Positions 5,423 to 11,980 of a stretch of 12,065 nt of DNA are shown piece by piece; the first letter of the stretch is position 1, and every line of letters begins with the position of its first letter. Both the position numbers and the translations under genes were made by a program. Location of the stretch: contig CAKPYT010000006.1 in the NCBI GenBank assembly GCA_934203075.1, positions 1 to 12,065 of the forward strand, in the 5' to 3' direction. The DNA comes from an uncultured Clostridia bacterium. GTDB taxonomy: Bacteria; Bacillota; Clostridia; Christensenellales; CAG-314. The notes under the pieces are model-generated. The model did no database searches, was not told where the DNA came from, and saw only the letters and a program-made list of their open reading frames with translations.

Positions 5423-5450
5423 AAAAACCGGCCGGTTTTTTTTATTTTTT
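5423..5450. terminator. Palindromic intrinsic terminator
   Basis: AAAAACC and GGTTTTT flank GGCC (5423-5440), followed on the plus strand by TTTATTTTTT; A-runs on the other side give a shorter U-tract for minus-strand transcripts. No plus-strand gene is seen upstream of it within 1 kb, so what it ends is unclear. It may insulate the NYN gene from antisense transcription. Confidence 0.65.
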
Positions 5451-5868
5451 GGGATCCGAAAGGAAAGAAGACGGAAGAATCGCGAAAAGGGCTTGTTCTT
5501 GCAAAACAATCCGCAAAACAGAAAAGGTTCTCAAACGGAAAGAGAAAAGAACGATTTTCGACCGAAAAAAGAAAAGCAGAAGGGAGATCAACGGGCGTAC
5601 GCCGAGGGAGCGGCACGTCGTGCCGATAGCAACCGGGGGATGCACAACGAAATGCGGGGGGAGATTCGCCAAGGGCGGATGCCGGCAAGCGGGCAGAAAA
5701 CGCTGACTTATTTCTTCTTTGCCGTGCCTCTTGCCAACGGAGGAATTTGCCTCGGGAAAATAAAGAGGAAGCAAGCCGTTGTGCCTTTCCGGGCGGGATG
5801 TGGGCGGAGAGTTTTTTTGGGGGCTGTGCGCGAAAACTGTCGCAAAAGTGAAAGAAACGGGTAAGCAC
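5451..5868. other. Purine-rich non-coding stretch
   Basis: No gene is supported in these roughly 420 bases. Bases 5455-5590 are strongly A/G-rich on the plus strand. The following part (5590-5860) is GC-richer, with several short stems. Open frames exist on both strands, but they have skewed composition, lack ribosome binding sites or overlap the tRNA. Confidence 0.5.
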
Positions 5869-5898
5869 TTGCAAAAGATGCCGATTCGGTGGTACACT
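5869..5898 (+). promoter_or_regulatory. Likely promoter of the NYN-domain gene
   Basis: TTGCAA (5869-5874) and TACACT (5893-5898) are 18 bases apart, a moderate match to the housekeeping consensus. Between the likely start point and the ribosome binding site AGAGGG (5931-5936) lies a small perfect hairpin, GGCATA/TATGCC (5911-5925). Confidence 0.5.
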
Positions 5899-5939
5899 GA
5901 TAGAGTACGTGGCATACGATATGCCGCAAAAGAGGGAAT

Positions 5940-6695
5940 ATGGAAATTAAAGACAGAACGATTGCGTTGCTGATTGATTCGGACAACGTATCCGGAGATT
6001 ATTTTTCGATTATCTTAGATGAATTGAGCCAGTACGGAAAGGTGACCTATCGCCGCCTTTACGGCGATTTTACGAACCCGAAAGCAAACGGGTGGAAGCA
6101 GGCATTGTTGGAGCATTCCATCGAACAGATTCAGCAGGTTGCGTTTACCAACGGTAAAAATGCAACCGACTCCAAAATGATTATCGACGCCATGGATATT
6201 TTGTATCGCGACAAGGTGGATTGTTTCTGCCTGGCAACGAGCGACAGCGATTTCACGAATCTGGCGATGCGCTTCCGGAACGATAATCTTGTGGTTATCG
6301 GCGCGGGAGAGGAAAAAACGCCGGCGTCTTTCCGTCGCGCGTGTGATATCTTCATCCCGATCGATCAGTTGCTGAAGGCAAAGAACAAAGCGTTGGCGCA
6401 AAGTCAAAAGAAGAAAACGGGGGAGGTTTCCACCGCAACGTACGCACAAAAACGTGCAAAAATCATCAAGATTGCAAAGCAGATTGTGGCAGAAGGTGCC
6501 GATCCGGACGGATGGATGCATTTTTCTTCCTTTATGAACGAAATCTGGCGCAAAGAAAACGATTTTAACCCGCAACTGTACGGGGAGCAAAGCAGCCGCC
6601 CCATTCCGTTTTTCCGCGGATTGGAGCAGAACGGGAAAAAAGTATTTCAACTGGTAAAAGTAGATCAGATCGATAAAATCAGGATCAACGGATAA
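5940..6695 (+). CDS. NYN-domain nuclease-like protein with OST-HTH domain
   Basis: The 251-residue protein begins with a NYN (PIN-like, LabA/DUF88) domain at about 6-145. Acidic residues that would bind metal lie in LIDSDN (11-16; Asp13, Asp15), in ATDSKMIIDAMD (75-86; Asp77, Asp83) and in TSDSDF (100-105; Asp102, Asp104). This is the arrangement of metal-dependent RNA endonucleases. A Lys/Gln-rich linker follows (145-172). The C-terminal 173-242 resembles an OST-HTH/LOTUS domain, with DGWMHFSSF and the FNPQLYG signature at 209-215, a fold that binds RNA (notably G-rich RNA in studied cases). A role in RNA processing or decay is inferred; no target is known. AGAGGG sits three bases before the ATG. 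The protein is cytoplasmic, with no signal peptide or membrane segment. Confidence 0.88.
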   Translation: MEIKDRTIALLIDSDNVSGDYFSIILDELSQYGKVTYRRLYGDFTNPKANGWKQALLEHSIEQIQQVAFTNGKNATDSKMIIDAMDILYRDKVDCFCLATSDSDFTNLAMRFRNDNLVVIGAGEEKTPASFRRACDIFIPIDQLLKAKNKALAQSQKKKTGEVSTATYAQKRAKIIKIAKQIVAEGADPDGWMHFSSFMNEIWRKENDFNPQLYGEQSSRPIPFFRGLEQNGKKVFQLVKVDQIDKIRING

Positions 6696-6786
6696 AGAAC
6701 GAGCCGCTTTGCAGAAGGGAAAGGGCGGCCCGAATTCCCCGAGAGAAGAAAAACGAACGTCGGCCTGCCGACGCAAAAGGAAGAAG

Positions 6787-7482
6787 ATGGAATTTTTGCC
6801 CATTGCACACATTCATACGCATTACGAAGAAAAGTTCGGAATTCCGCGGCAAAGCGGCCTGGCGCCTTCTGCCGAGGGAACGATTGTCTTTTTGCCGGAA
6901 TATCGCAACCCGGACGCGCTGCGCGGGCTGGAAGAGTTTTCGCACGTGTGGTTGTTGTTCGATTTCTCTTCGGCTCACCGCGCGGGCTGGAGTGCAACGG
7001 TGCGCCCGCCGCGCCTCGGCGGAAACGAACGGGTAGGGGTGTTCGCAAGCCGGTCTCCCTTTCGCCCGAATTCTATCGGATTATCCGTCGTGCGTCTTTT
7101 GGAAATACGCCAAACGGAGCGGGAAGGCTGCGTATTGGTGGTTTCCGGTGCGGATTTACTGAACGGTACGCCGATTTATGATATCAAGCCGTATCTGCCG
7201 TATGCAGATTGCGTGCCGGAAGCAAAAGGGGGTTATACCGAGCGGATTCCGCGCATATGCTTACAGGTAAGGGATGACGCGCGCTTGTTGAACGCATTGC
7301 CGCCGCAAGCGGCGCAGGCATTGGTGGAAAGCCTGCAGCAGGACCCGCGGCCGGCCTTTCGCGAGGAGGACGACCGGGTGTACGGCATGAAATACGACGG
7401 GTTCGACGTGGGCTTTCGGGTGCGGAACGGCATTCTCACGATAGAGAGATTGCAGAAAACAGAGAAACGGAGTGGAGAATGA
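6787..7482 (+). CDS. trmO: tRNA m6t6A37 methyltransferase TrmO (TsaA family)
   Basis: TrmO uses S-adenosylmethionine to N6-methylate the t6A base at position 37 of certain threonine tRNAs. The start is ATG 6787 with AAGGAAG just upstream; an upstream TTG would add a basic extension unlike the family. The 231-residue protein shows all TsaA signatures: KFGIPRQ (16-22), FSHVWLLF (51-58), RPPRLGGN (73-80), RSPFRPNSIGLS (89-100) and GTPIYDIKPYLPYAD (127-141). The C-terminal domain includes DPRPAF (186-191) and RVYG (197-200), as in full-length bacterial TrmO. A hairpin (CGTCGGC/GCCGACG, 6758-6773) lies directly before the ribosome binding site and may affect translation. The gene is 91 nt downstream of the NYN gene with no terminator seen, so they may share a transcript. 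It overlaps the next gene by 4 nt. Confidence 0.95.
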   Translation: MEFLPIAHIHTHYEEKFGIPRQSGLAPSAEGTIVFLPEYRNPDALRGLEEFSHVWLLFDFSSAHRAGWSATVRPPRLGGNERVGVFASRSPFRPNSIGLSVVRLLEIRQTEREGCVLVVSGADLLNGTPIYDIKPYLPYADCVPEAKGGYTERIPRICLQVRDDARLLNALPPQAAQALVESLQQDPRPAFREEDDRVYGMKYDGFDVGFRVRNGILTIERLQKTEKRSGE

Positions 7483-8153
7483 TCAAGGCAATTTTAGTGG
7501 ACATCGATAATACGTTGTTGGATTTTGACGTTTGCTCGAAGCGCTCGATGCAGGCGGCTTGCGAACGGATGGGGATGACGTACACGCAGGAGATGTACGA
7601 CGCATTTATGCGCATCAACGAAAAACTGTGGCTGCAGATCGAGCAAGGCACGCTGACGAAGGAACGTCTGCACGAAATCCGATGGAATATGGTTTTTGAA
7701 AAAATCGGGCAGAAGGCGGACGGCGTTCTGTTTGAAACGTATTTCTGCGAGGCGCTGAACGTCTCGTCGGAGCCGATTGAAGGAGCGGCGGATTTGCTGC
7801 GATATCTTTCGCAAAAGTACGTCGTGGCCGTGGCAAGCAATGCGTCGCACAATCAGCAGGCACAAAGGATGGCTCTGGCGGGGCTGCATCCGTACGTCCG
7901 GTATTATTTTGTTTCTTCCCAAATCGGGGTTGAAAAACCGCAGAAAGGCTTTTTTCAATATTGTCTGCACACGTTGGGGCTTGCCCCGCAGGAGGTGCTG
8001 ATCCTGGGGGATTCGCTCACCGCGGATATGCAGGGCGGGCTGAATTGCGGGCTGCACACCTGCTGGTACAATCCGCATCGGAAACCCGTGCCGGACGATA
8101 TGGCGCTGGATTACGTCGTTTCGTCTTTGGCGGAAGTGAAAAAGATTCTGTAA
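7479..8153 (+). CDS. HAD-family hydrolase, YjjG-like pyrimidine nucleotidase
   Basis: This 224-residue cytoplasmic HAD phosphatase has motif I VDIDNTLLD (7-15; nucleophile Asp8, acid/base Asp10), motif II Ser120 in ASNAS, motif III Lys153 in VEKPQKGFF, and motif IV GDSLTAD (177-183; Asp178, Asp183). The helical cap lies between motifs I and II (about 16-95). The DNTLLDF start, EKP.KGFF motif and GDSLT.D..GG..G sequence are characteristic of the YjjG/YfnB group, which removes phosphate from non-canonical pyrimidine nucleotides and may clean the nucleotide pool. The exact substrate is inferred from family only. ATGA couples it to trmO: the start codon overlaps the trmO stop, and a ribosome binding site (GGAG) lies within trmO. 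A terminator follows at 8261. Confidence 0.88.
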   Translation: MIKAILVDIDNTLLDFDVCSKRSMQAACERMGMTYTQEMYDAFMRINEKLWLQIEQGTLTKERLHEIRWNMVFEKIGQKADGVLFETYFCEALNVSSEPIEGAADLLRYLSQKYVVAVASNASHNQQAQRMALAGLHPYVRYYFVSSQIGVEKPQKGFFQYCLHTLGLAPQEVLILGDSLTADMQGGLNCGLHTCWYNPHRKPVPDDMALDYVVSSLAEVKKIL

Positions 8154-8260
8154 CGAATCGGAGAGCCCGGCGTACGGACGGGCACAGTGCCCAAAGAGGA
8201 ACCGGGGAATTTCTTTGTCTTACGGGAAAGAAAGATTTTTTCGGGACTAGAATCCAAAAG

Positions 8261-8288
8261 AAAAGCCGCAGATCTGCGGCTTTTTGTT
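8261..8288 (+). terminator. Intrinsic terminator after the trmO-HAD pair
   Basis: AAAAGCCGCA (8261-8270) pairs with TGCGGCTTTT (8275-8284) around GATC, followed by a T-rich tail. It lies about 110 nt after the HAD gene stop and separates it from the ribosomal operon promoter. Confidence 0.9.
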
Positions 8289-8397
8289 CTTTGGAGGCAG
8301 AAACGGAAGGGGAAAAGCCGGGGAAGGCGCCCGCTGCGGGAAAATCGAAAAAACAGGAGATTTCGGGGGAAAACTTTGCAGAAATTGCAAAATTGTC
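8286..8397. other. Non-coding spacer before the ribosomal operon
   Basis: This purine-rich stretch between the terminator and the rpmG promoter contains no credible reading frame. Together with 8154-8260 it makes a gene-free interval of about 330 bases. Upstream, a GGGCA/TGCCC hairpin lies at 8180-8192, and a weak TTTCTTT/AAAGAAA stem followed by six T residues at 8210-8241. Confidence 0.5.
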
Positions 8398-8431
8398 TTG
8401 ACATTGACAGGGCGGTATGCTAAGATATGTT
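8398..8431 (+). promoter_or_regulatory. Strong promoter of the rpmG-secE-nusG operon
   Basis: A consensus TTGACA (8398-8403) is followed after 17 bases by TAAGAT (8421-8426), with an extended TGC before it. A second TTGACA directly abuts (8404-8409) and pairs with TATGTT (8426-8431) at 16 bases, so two overlapping promoters are possible. The -10 region sits inside a perfect inverted repeat TGCTAA/TTAGCA (8418-8435), which could be an operator. Confidence 0.85.
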
Positions 8432-8487
8432 AGCACTTCTGTAGGGGAGTGTTAAATTTATGTATATTTTTTCAGGAGACGTTACAA

Positions 8488-8652
8488 ATGGCAGCAAAAG
8501 GTAACAGAGTAAAAATCACTTTGGCTTGTACCGAATGCAAACAGCGTAATTACGACAACTACAAGAACAAAAAGAACACCACCGATCGGTTGGAGCTCAA
8601 AAAGTATTGCAAGTTCTGTCAAAAACACACTGTGCATAAAGAAGCAAAGTAA
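8488..8652 (+). CDS. rpmG: 50S ribosomal protein L33
   Basis: The 54-residue large-subunit protein starts at ATG 8488, after AGGAG (8474-8478); the upstream GTG in the same frame is not used by the family. It is the zinc-binding form, with CTEC (14-17) and CKFC (41-44) supplying four cysteines. N-terminal residues NRVKITLACTECK and the C-terminal KYCKFCQKHTVHKE match L33 closely. Many Bacillota carry a second cysteine-free copy that replaces this one under zinc starvation; none is visible here. It is the first gene of the operon and is followed 18 nt later by secE, a typical arrangement. Confidence 0.96.
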   Translation: MAAKGNRVKITLACTECKQRNYDNYKNKKNTTDRLELKKYCKFCQKHTVHKEAK

Positions 8653-8670
8653 TTAGAGGTTTACATTAAC

Positions 8671-8904
8671 ATGGCAAACAAAAACCCACAGGTAAAAGAG
8701 AAAAAGCCGAACATCTTCAAAAGACTCGGCGCGTTTCTGAGCAAAAGCTGGTCGGAATTCAAGAAGGTTTCGTGGCCGACTTTTTCCGCAACGTTAAAGA
8801 ATACGGGCATTGTCTTGCTGGTTGTAGTTGTCTTCACCGTTGTGATCGGTGCGTCCGACCTGTTGTTTTCTTGGTTATTAAAACTATTGACCAAAGGGGC
8901 TTAA
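8671..8904 (+). CDS. secE: Preprotein translocase subunit SecE
   Basis: SecE clamps SecY in the SecYEG protein-export channel. The 77-residue protein has the Gram-positive single-helix form: a basic N-terminal region (5-20), the amphipathic segment SWSEFKKVSWPTF (26-38) with the diagnostic KKVSWP, and one membrane segment at about 45-70. AGAGG (8655-8659) precedes the ATG. The gene lies between rpmG and nusG, as in most bacteria. Confidence 0.96.
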   Translation: MANKNPQVKEKKPNIFKRLGAFLSKSWSEFKKVSWPTFSATLKNTGIVLLVVVVFTVVIGASDLLFSWLLKLLTKGA

Positions 8905-8907
8905 AGA

Positions 8908-9435
8908 ATGTGTGAAACGGCAAAATGGTATGTTTTGCATACCTATTCCGGCTATGAGGAATTTGTCAGCAAGAGCATCCGGCAGATGATTGAAAACAAC
9001 AATATGCAGGATGTGATTCTGGAAATCAAAATTCCCACCGAGGAAACGATAGAGGAACGCAACGGCAAAAAGAAAGCGGTAGAACGGCGCATTATGCCGT
9101 GTTACGTTTTTGTGAAGTTGGTGTATTCTCCGCAAATCTGGTATTTGCTGACGAATACGCGCGGCGTTACCGGTTTCGTAGGCCCCGGAGGCAGAGCGTT
9201 GCCCCTTGGCGAAGAAGAAGTCAGACGGTTGCGGCTGGACGAAGAAGTGCAGAGTTTCGATCTGAAAGTCGGCGATAACGTCAAAATTGTATCCGGTCCG
9301 TTCGAAAACATGATCGGCACCATCAGCGCAGTGGATCAGGCGCATCAGAAGGTCAGCCTGGTTGTGAACATGTTCGGACGGGAGACGAACGTAGAGATGG
9401 ATTTCATTCAGGTGGAGGCCATCAATACACTTTAA
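8908..9435 (+). CDS. nusG: Transcription termination/antitermination factor NusG
   Basis: NusG binds elongating RNA polymerase and modulates pausing and termination. The 175-residue protein has the NGN domain at about 6-112 (WYVLHTYSGYE at 7-17, RRIMPCYVFVK at 60-70, and the GVTGFVG segment at 86-92). The KOW domain is at about 118-152 (VGDNVKIVSGPFENMIGTI). Length and order are standard, with no inserted domain. It begins three bases after the secE stop. Its ribosome binding site is the weak GGGG inside the secE end, so coupled translation is likely. Confidence 0.96.
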   Translation: MCETAKWYVLHTYSGYEEFVSKSIRQMIENNNMQDVILEIKIPTEETIEERNGKKKAVERRIMPCYVFVKLVYSPQIWYLLTNTRGVTGFVGPGGRALPLGEEEVRRLRLDEEVQSFDLKVGDNVKIVSGPFENMIGTISAVDQAHQKVSLVVNMFGRETNVEMDFIQVEAINTL

Positions 9436-9535
9436 TTGTTGGAAAGGCGCGGAAAGCGCGTTCCGTATACAGTGGGAGAGGCGCAAATAGAAACGAAGAG
9501 AAGCGCGTCTCGCAACAACCACATTGGAGGAAAAT
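9436..9535 (+). promoter_or_regulatory. Structured leader before rplK
   Basis: The 100-nt gap between nusG and rplK can form two stems. One pairs GGAA (9441-9444) and GCGC (9447-9450) with GCGC (9456-9459) and TTCC (9461-9464). The other pairs GAGAGGCGC (9476-9484) with GCGCGTCTC (9503-9511), with one mismatch. In many bacteria L1 represses the rplK-rplA mRNA by binding a leader stem that mimics its 23S rRNA site. I cannot align a clear L1 site here, so this is offered only as a candidate. Confidence 0.35.
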
Positions 9536-9961
9536 ATGGCAAAAAAAGTTACTGCTGTCGTAAAATTACAATTACCTGCAGGCAAAGCGACACCGGCTCC
9601 TCCGGTAGGCTCCGTGTTGGGTCCTCACGGCATCAACATCCCGGGCTTCACGAAAGAGTTCAACGCAAAAACGCAGGATCAGGCGGGTTTAATCATCCCC
9701 GTAGTGATCACGATTTATCAGGATCGCTCCTTTACCTTCATTTTGAAAACGCCGCCGGCACCGGTGCTGATTAAAAAAGCATGCGGCATCGAAAGTGCGT
9801 CCGGTCAGCCGAACAAAGTGAAAGTAGCAAATATCACCAAAGCGCAAGTAGAAGAAATCGCCAAACTGAAAATGGTGGATTTGAACGCTGCCAGCCTGGA
9901 AGCGGCATGCAGCATGATTGCGGGTACGGCTCGCAGCATGGGCATCGTCGTTGTAGACTAA
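9536..9961 (+). CDS. rplK: 50S ribosomal protein L11
   Basis: L11 forms the GTPase-associated centre of the large subunit with 23S rRNA and the L10/L12 stalk, and is needed for the RelA-type stringent response. The 141-residue protein starts at ATG 9536, with GGAGG (9526-9530); an in-frame TTG further upstream precedes that site and is rejected. Family features are clear: the PAGKATPAPPVGSVLGPHGINI segment at 14-35, the KTPPAP motif at the end of the N-terminal domain, and the C-terminal RNA-binding domain ending in GTARSMGIVV. Confidence 0.97.
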   Translation: MAKKVTAVVKLQLPAGKATPAPPVGSVLGPHGINIPGFTKEFNAKTQDQAGLIIPVVITIYQDRSFTFILKTPPAPVLIKKACGIESASGQPNKVKVANITKAQVEEIAKLKMVDLNAASLEAACSMIAGTARSMGIVVVD

Positions 9962-10016
9962 GGTGGGAGAAGGTCGCAGTACAGACGGCTTTCGTTAAGA
10001 CCACGGGAGGAATTTC

Positions 10017-10703
10017 ATGAAACACGGTAAAAATTATCAGGAAAGTTTGAAACTGTTCGACAGAGCAAAGTCTTATGAAACGGACGAAGCGATGAAGTTG
10101 GCGGTGGAAACCGCAAAAGCAAAGTTTGACGAAACGATCGAATTGCACGTTCGTCTGGGCGTAGATCCTCGTCATGCCGATCAACAAGTGCGCGGTGTTG
10201 TCGTTCTGCCGAACGGCACCGGTAAAAGCGTGCGCGTGCTGGTGATCGCAAAGGGTGCCAAGGCGGATGAAGCCGCTGCATCCGGTGCGGATTTCGTCGG
10301 CGCAGAAGACGTTGTGGCTCGCATCCAGAACGAAAACTGGTTCGATTTCGACGTATGTATCGCCACGCCGGACATGATGGGTCTGGTCGGCCGTATCGGT
10401 AAATTGTTAGGGCCGAAAGGCTTGATGCCGAACCCGAAGAGCGGCACGGTGACGATGGACGTTGCCAAAGCTATTAAGGATGTAAAAGCAGGTAAAGTGG
10501 AATACCGCGTAGATAAATCTGCAATCATTCACGTTATCATCGGCAAGAAGAGTTTCGGTGCGGAAAAACTGCAAGAAAACTTCAACACGGTGATGGATGC
10601 CATCGTAAAAGCAAAACCGGCTTCTGCGAAAGGCACCTATATCAAGAGCGTTACCCTCACCTCGACGATGGGTCCCGGTGTGAAGGTAAACTACAAGATC
10701 TGA
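10017..10703 (+). CDS. rplA: 50S ribosomal protein L1
   Basis: L1 builds the mobile L1 stalk that helps release deacylated tRNA from the E site. In many bacteria it also represses its own rplK-rplA mRNA. The 228-residue protein has the usual two-domain length, with ELHVRLGVDPRHADQQVRG in the first domain, the conserved GPKGLMPNPKSGTV region, and a C-terminal GTYIKSVTLTSTMGPGVKV block. GGGAGG (10005-10010) precedes the ATG. It follows rplK by 55 nt. Its stop codon lies inside a 14-bp palindrome (10697-10710). Confidence 0.97.
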   Translation: MKHGKNYQESLKLFDRAKSYETDEAMKLAVETAKAKFDETIELHVRLGVDPRHADQQVRGVVVLPNGTGKSVRVLVIAKGAKADEAAASGADFVGAEDVVARIQNENWFDFDVCIATPDMMGLVGRIGKLLGPKGLMPNPKSGTVTMDVAKAIKDVKAGKVEYRVDKSAIIHVIIGKKSFGAEKLQENFNTVMDAIVKAKPASAKGTYIKSVTLTSTMGPGVKVNYKI

Positions 10704-10710
10704 TCAGATC
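10697..10710. repeat. 14-bp palindrome at the rplA stop codon
   Basis: GATCTGATCAGATC is perfectly self-complementary and contains the rplA TGA. It lies just upstream of the L10 leader. Its role is unknown and it may be chance. Confidence 0.5.
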
Positions 10711-10845
10711 GATTTTAATTCGAGGAAAAGTCCCCGTATCCTGAGACAGCAAGTTTCGAAAGATATAAATCTTGCCGAGGTACAAAGAACTGCGTGCAAT
10801 CAAGCAATGTTCCACCCTTGTACTTTCGGTACAGGGGCTTTTTTA
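10711..10845 (+). promoter_or_regulatory. Ribosomal protein L10 leader with attenuator
   Basis: This 135-nt leader has the features of the L10 leader RNA found upstream of rplJ-rplL in Bacillota: the CCTGAGACAGCAAG and CTTGCCGAGGTAC segments (10741-10783), which can pair into a kinked helix, then a terminator. When the L10-L12 complex binds the leader it lowers expression of both genes. GTACAA (10780-10785) could pair with TTGTAC (10818-10823) and so compete with the terminator stem. The lower edge of the leader is approximate. Confidence 0.82.
10815..10845 (+). terminator. Attenuator terminator of the L10 leader
   Basis: CCCTTGTAC (10815-10823) pairs with GTACAGGGG (10829-10837), with one G-T pair, around a TTTCG loop. 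Six T residues follow (10839-10844). Lying 40 nt before rplJ, it should act as a regulated, partial stop that also lowers rplJ-rplL transcription relative to upstream genes when L10 is in excess. Confidence 0.85.
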
Positions 10846-10884
10846 TAGGGGAAACCCGCAAAAAAAAGAAAAGGAGGAAACGTC

Positions 10885-11373
10885 ATGAGCAACATCAGAG
10901 ATGCAAAGCGCGAAGTAGTAGAACAAATCAAAGAAAAAATTCAAAAATGCGCTTCTTTCGTCGTTTTGGACTACAAAGGCCTGACGGTTGCGGAAGATAC
11001 CGCACTGCGTGCAGAGTTCCGTAAAGCCAATGTAGAATACAAAGTGCTGAAAAACACTCTGGTTCGTATCGCTTTGAACGAATTGGGGTACAATCAATTC
11101 GACGCTGCGTTAAACGGACCTACGGCAGTGGCTTTTTCGTACGACGACGTTATCGCGCCGGCAAAAATTGCATCCGAAAACGGGAAAAAACTGAACAAAA
11201 CCAGCATCAAGTGCGGCATGGTCGAAAAAGAATATGCCGACGAAGCTACGGTCAAGGCGTTGGCAAGCATTCCGGGCAAACAAGCCCTGTTGGCAATGCT
11301 GTGCAACGTATTGCAATCCCCCATCAAGGGACTGGCGGTCGCGCTCAACGCAATCGCAGAAAAACAAGCGTAG
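10885..11373 (+). CDS. rplJ: 50S ribosomal protein L10
   Basis: L10 anchors L12 dimers to the GTPase-associated centre and binds its own leader RNA. The 162-residue protein has the conserved N-terminal rRNA-binding domain (FVVLDYKGLTVAEDTALRAEFRKANVEYKVLKNTL at about 25-59), the GPTAVAF segment near 78-84, and a C-terminal alpha-helical tail (about 135-160) for L12 dimers. AAGGAGG (10871-10877) precedes the ATG. The gene is directly controlled by the upstream L10 leader. Confidence 0.97.
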   Translation: MSNIRDAKREVVEQIKEKIQKCASFVVLDYKGLTVAEDTALRAEFRKANVEYKVLKNTLVRIALNELGYNQFDAALNGPTAVAFSYDDVIAPAKIASENGKKLNKTSIKCGMVEKEYADEATVKALASIPGKQALLAMLCNVLQSPIKGLAVALNAIAEKQA

Positions 11374-11409
11374 GTTTGATACGCAAAATTATTTAGGAGG
11401 AAATCAGAA

Positions 11410-11784
11410 ATGGCTGATATCAAGAAATTTGTAGAAGAAGTGAAAACTCTTTCCGTTTTGGAATTGAACGAACTCGTAAAAGCATTGGAAGAAGAATTCG
11501 GCGTTAGCGCAGCGGCTCCCGTGATGGTAGCTGGTGCTGCAGCAGGCGCTGCTGCTCCGGCTGCGGAAGAAAAGACCGAATTCAACGTAGAGTTGAAAGA
11601 AGTCGGCGCAAACAAAGTGAACGTCATCAAAGTCATCCGCGAAGTGACCGGCCTCGGTCTGATGGAAGCGAAAGCTTTGGCAGACAAGGCTCCGAGCGTT
11701 ATCAAGGAAAACGTTTCCAAAGAACAAGCAGACGAAATCGCAGAAAAATTCAAGGCAGCCGGTGCTGTAGTAGAACTGAAATAA
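11410..11784 (+). CDS. rplL: 50S ribosomal protein L7/L12
   Basis: L12 is the multi-copy stalk protein that recruits and activates translational GTPases. The 124-residue protein has the N-terminal dimerisation domain (1-38, ending in EEEFGVSAAAP), an Ala/Gly-rich flexible hinge (about 38-55), and the globular C-terminal domain (56-124) with KVNVIKVIREVTGLGLMEAKALAD. AGGAGG (11395-11400) sits nine bases before the ATG. The protein is small and acidic as expected. A strong terminator begins 24 nt after the stop, though in related genomes rpoB usually follows. Confidence 0.98.
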   Translation: MADIKKFVEEVKTLSVLELNELVKALEEEFGVSAAAPVMVAGAAAGAAAPAAEEKTEFNVELKEVGANKVNVIKVIREVTGLGLMEAKALADKAPSVIKENVSKEQADEIAEKFKAAGAVVELK

Positions 11785-11807
11785 GGAAAAAAGATCCTTT
11801 TCTTTGC

Positions 11808-11840
11808 AAAGACGACGCATTTTTTGCGTCGTCTTTTTTT
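11808..11840 (+). terminator. Intrinsic terminator after rplL
   Basis: AAAGACGACGCA (11808-11819) pairs perfectly with TGCGTCGTCTTT (11825-11836) around five T residues, with a run of T residues to 11840. It is a strong terminator ending the ribosomal operon. Confidence 0.93.
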
Positions 11841-11850
11841 GTTTACGACA

Positions 11851-11940
11851 GCCGGAAGGGAGGTCTCCCGGCAGAGAAGAGGGGCAGAAGACCTCCCTGA
11901 CAGGCGACTTGTTCGCCAAGGGTTGCGGCAGCAATCCTGC
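11851..11940. other. Hairpin-rich spacer downstream of rplL
   Basis: No reading frame is supported. AGGGAGGTCT (11857-11866) pairs perfectly with AGACCTCCCT (11889-11898). GCCGG (11851-11855) can instead pair with CCGGC (11868-11872), giving a competing fold. Small stems follow at 11903-11916 (GGCGA/TCGCC) and 11922-11934 (TTGC/GCAA). It may be the leader of the next operon. Confidence 0.5.
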
Positions 11941-11941
11941 A

Positions 11942-11969
11942 AAGAAATCCCCTCCGGAGGGGATTTCTT
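11942..11969. repeat. 28-bp perfect palindrome
   Basis: The left half AAGAAATCCCCTCC is followed immediately by its exact reverse complement. The RNA would form a hairpin of about 12 bp with a minimal loop. The T-tract after it is poor (TTTCTTCT), so termination is uncertain. It stands 11 bases before the tandem array. Confidence 0.85.
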
Positions 11970-11980
11970 CTGGCTGACGG

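Noticed and set aside
5353..5874. Minus-strand 173-codon open frame next to tRNA-Ser
   Set aside because: It runs through the tRNA promoter and the palindromic terminator and has low-complexity composition.
6015..6812. Minus-strand 265-codon open frame antisense to the NYN gene
   Set aside because: It is a shadow of a well-supported gene, with no recognisable domain.
11094..11942. Minus-strand 282-codon open frame antisense to rplJ and rplL
   Set aside because: Its Ala/Ser/Phe-rich sequence mirrors two ribosomal protein genes and it crosses the rplL terminator.
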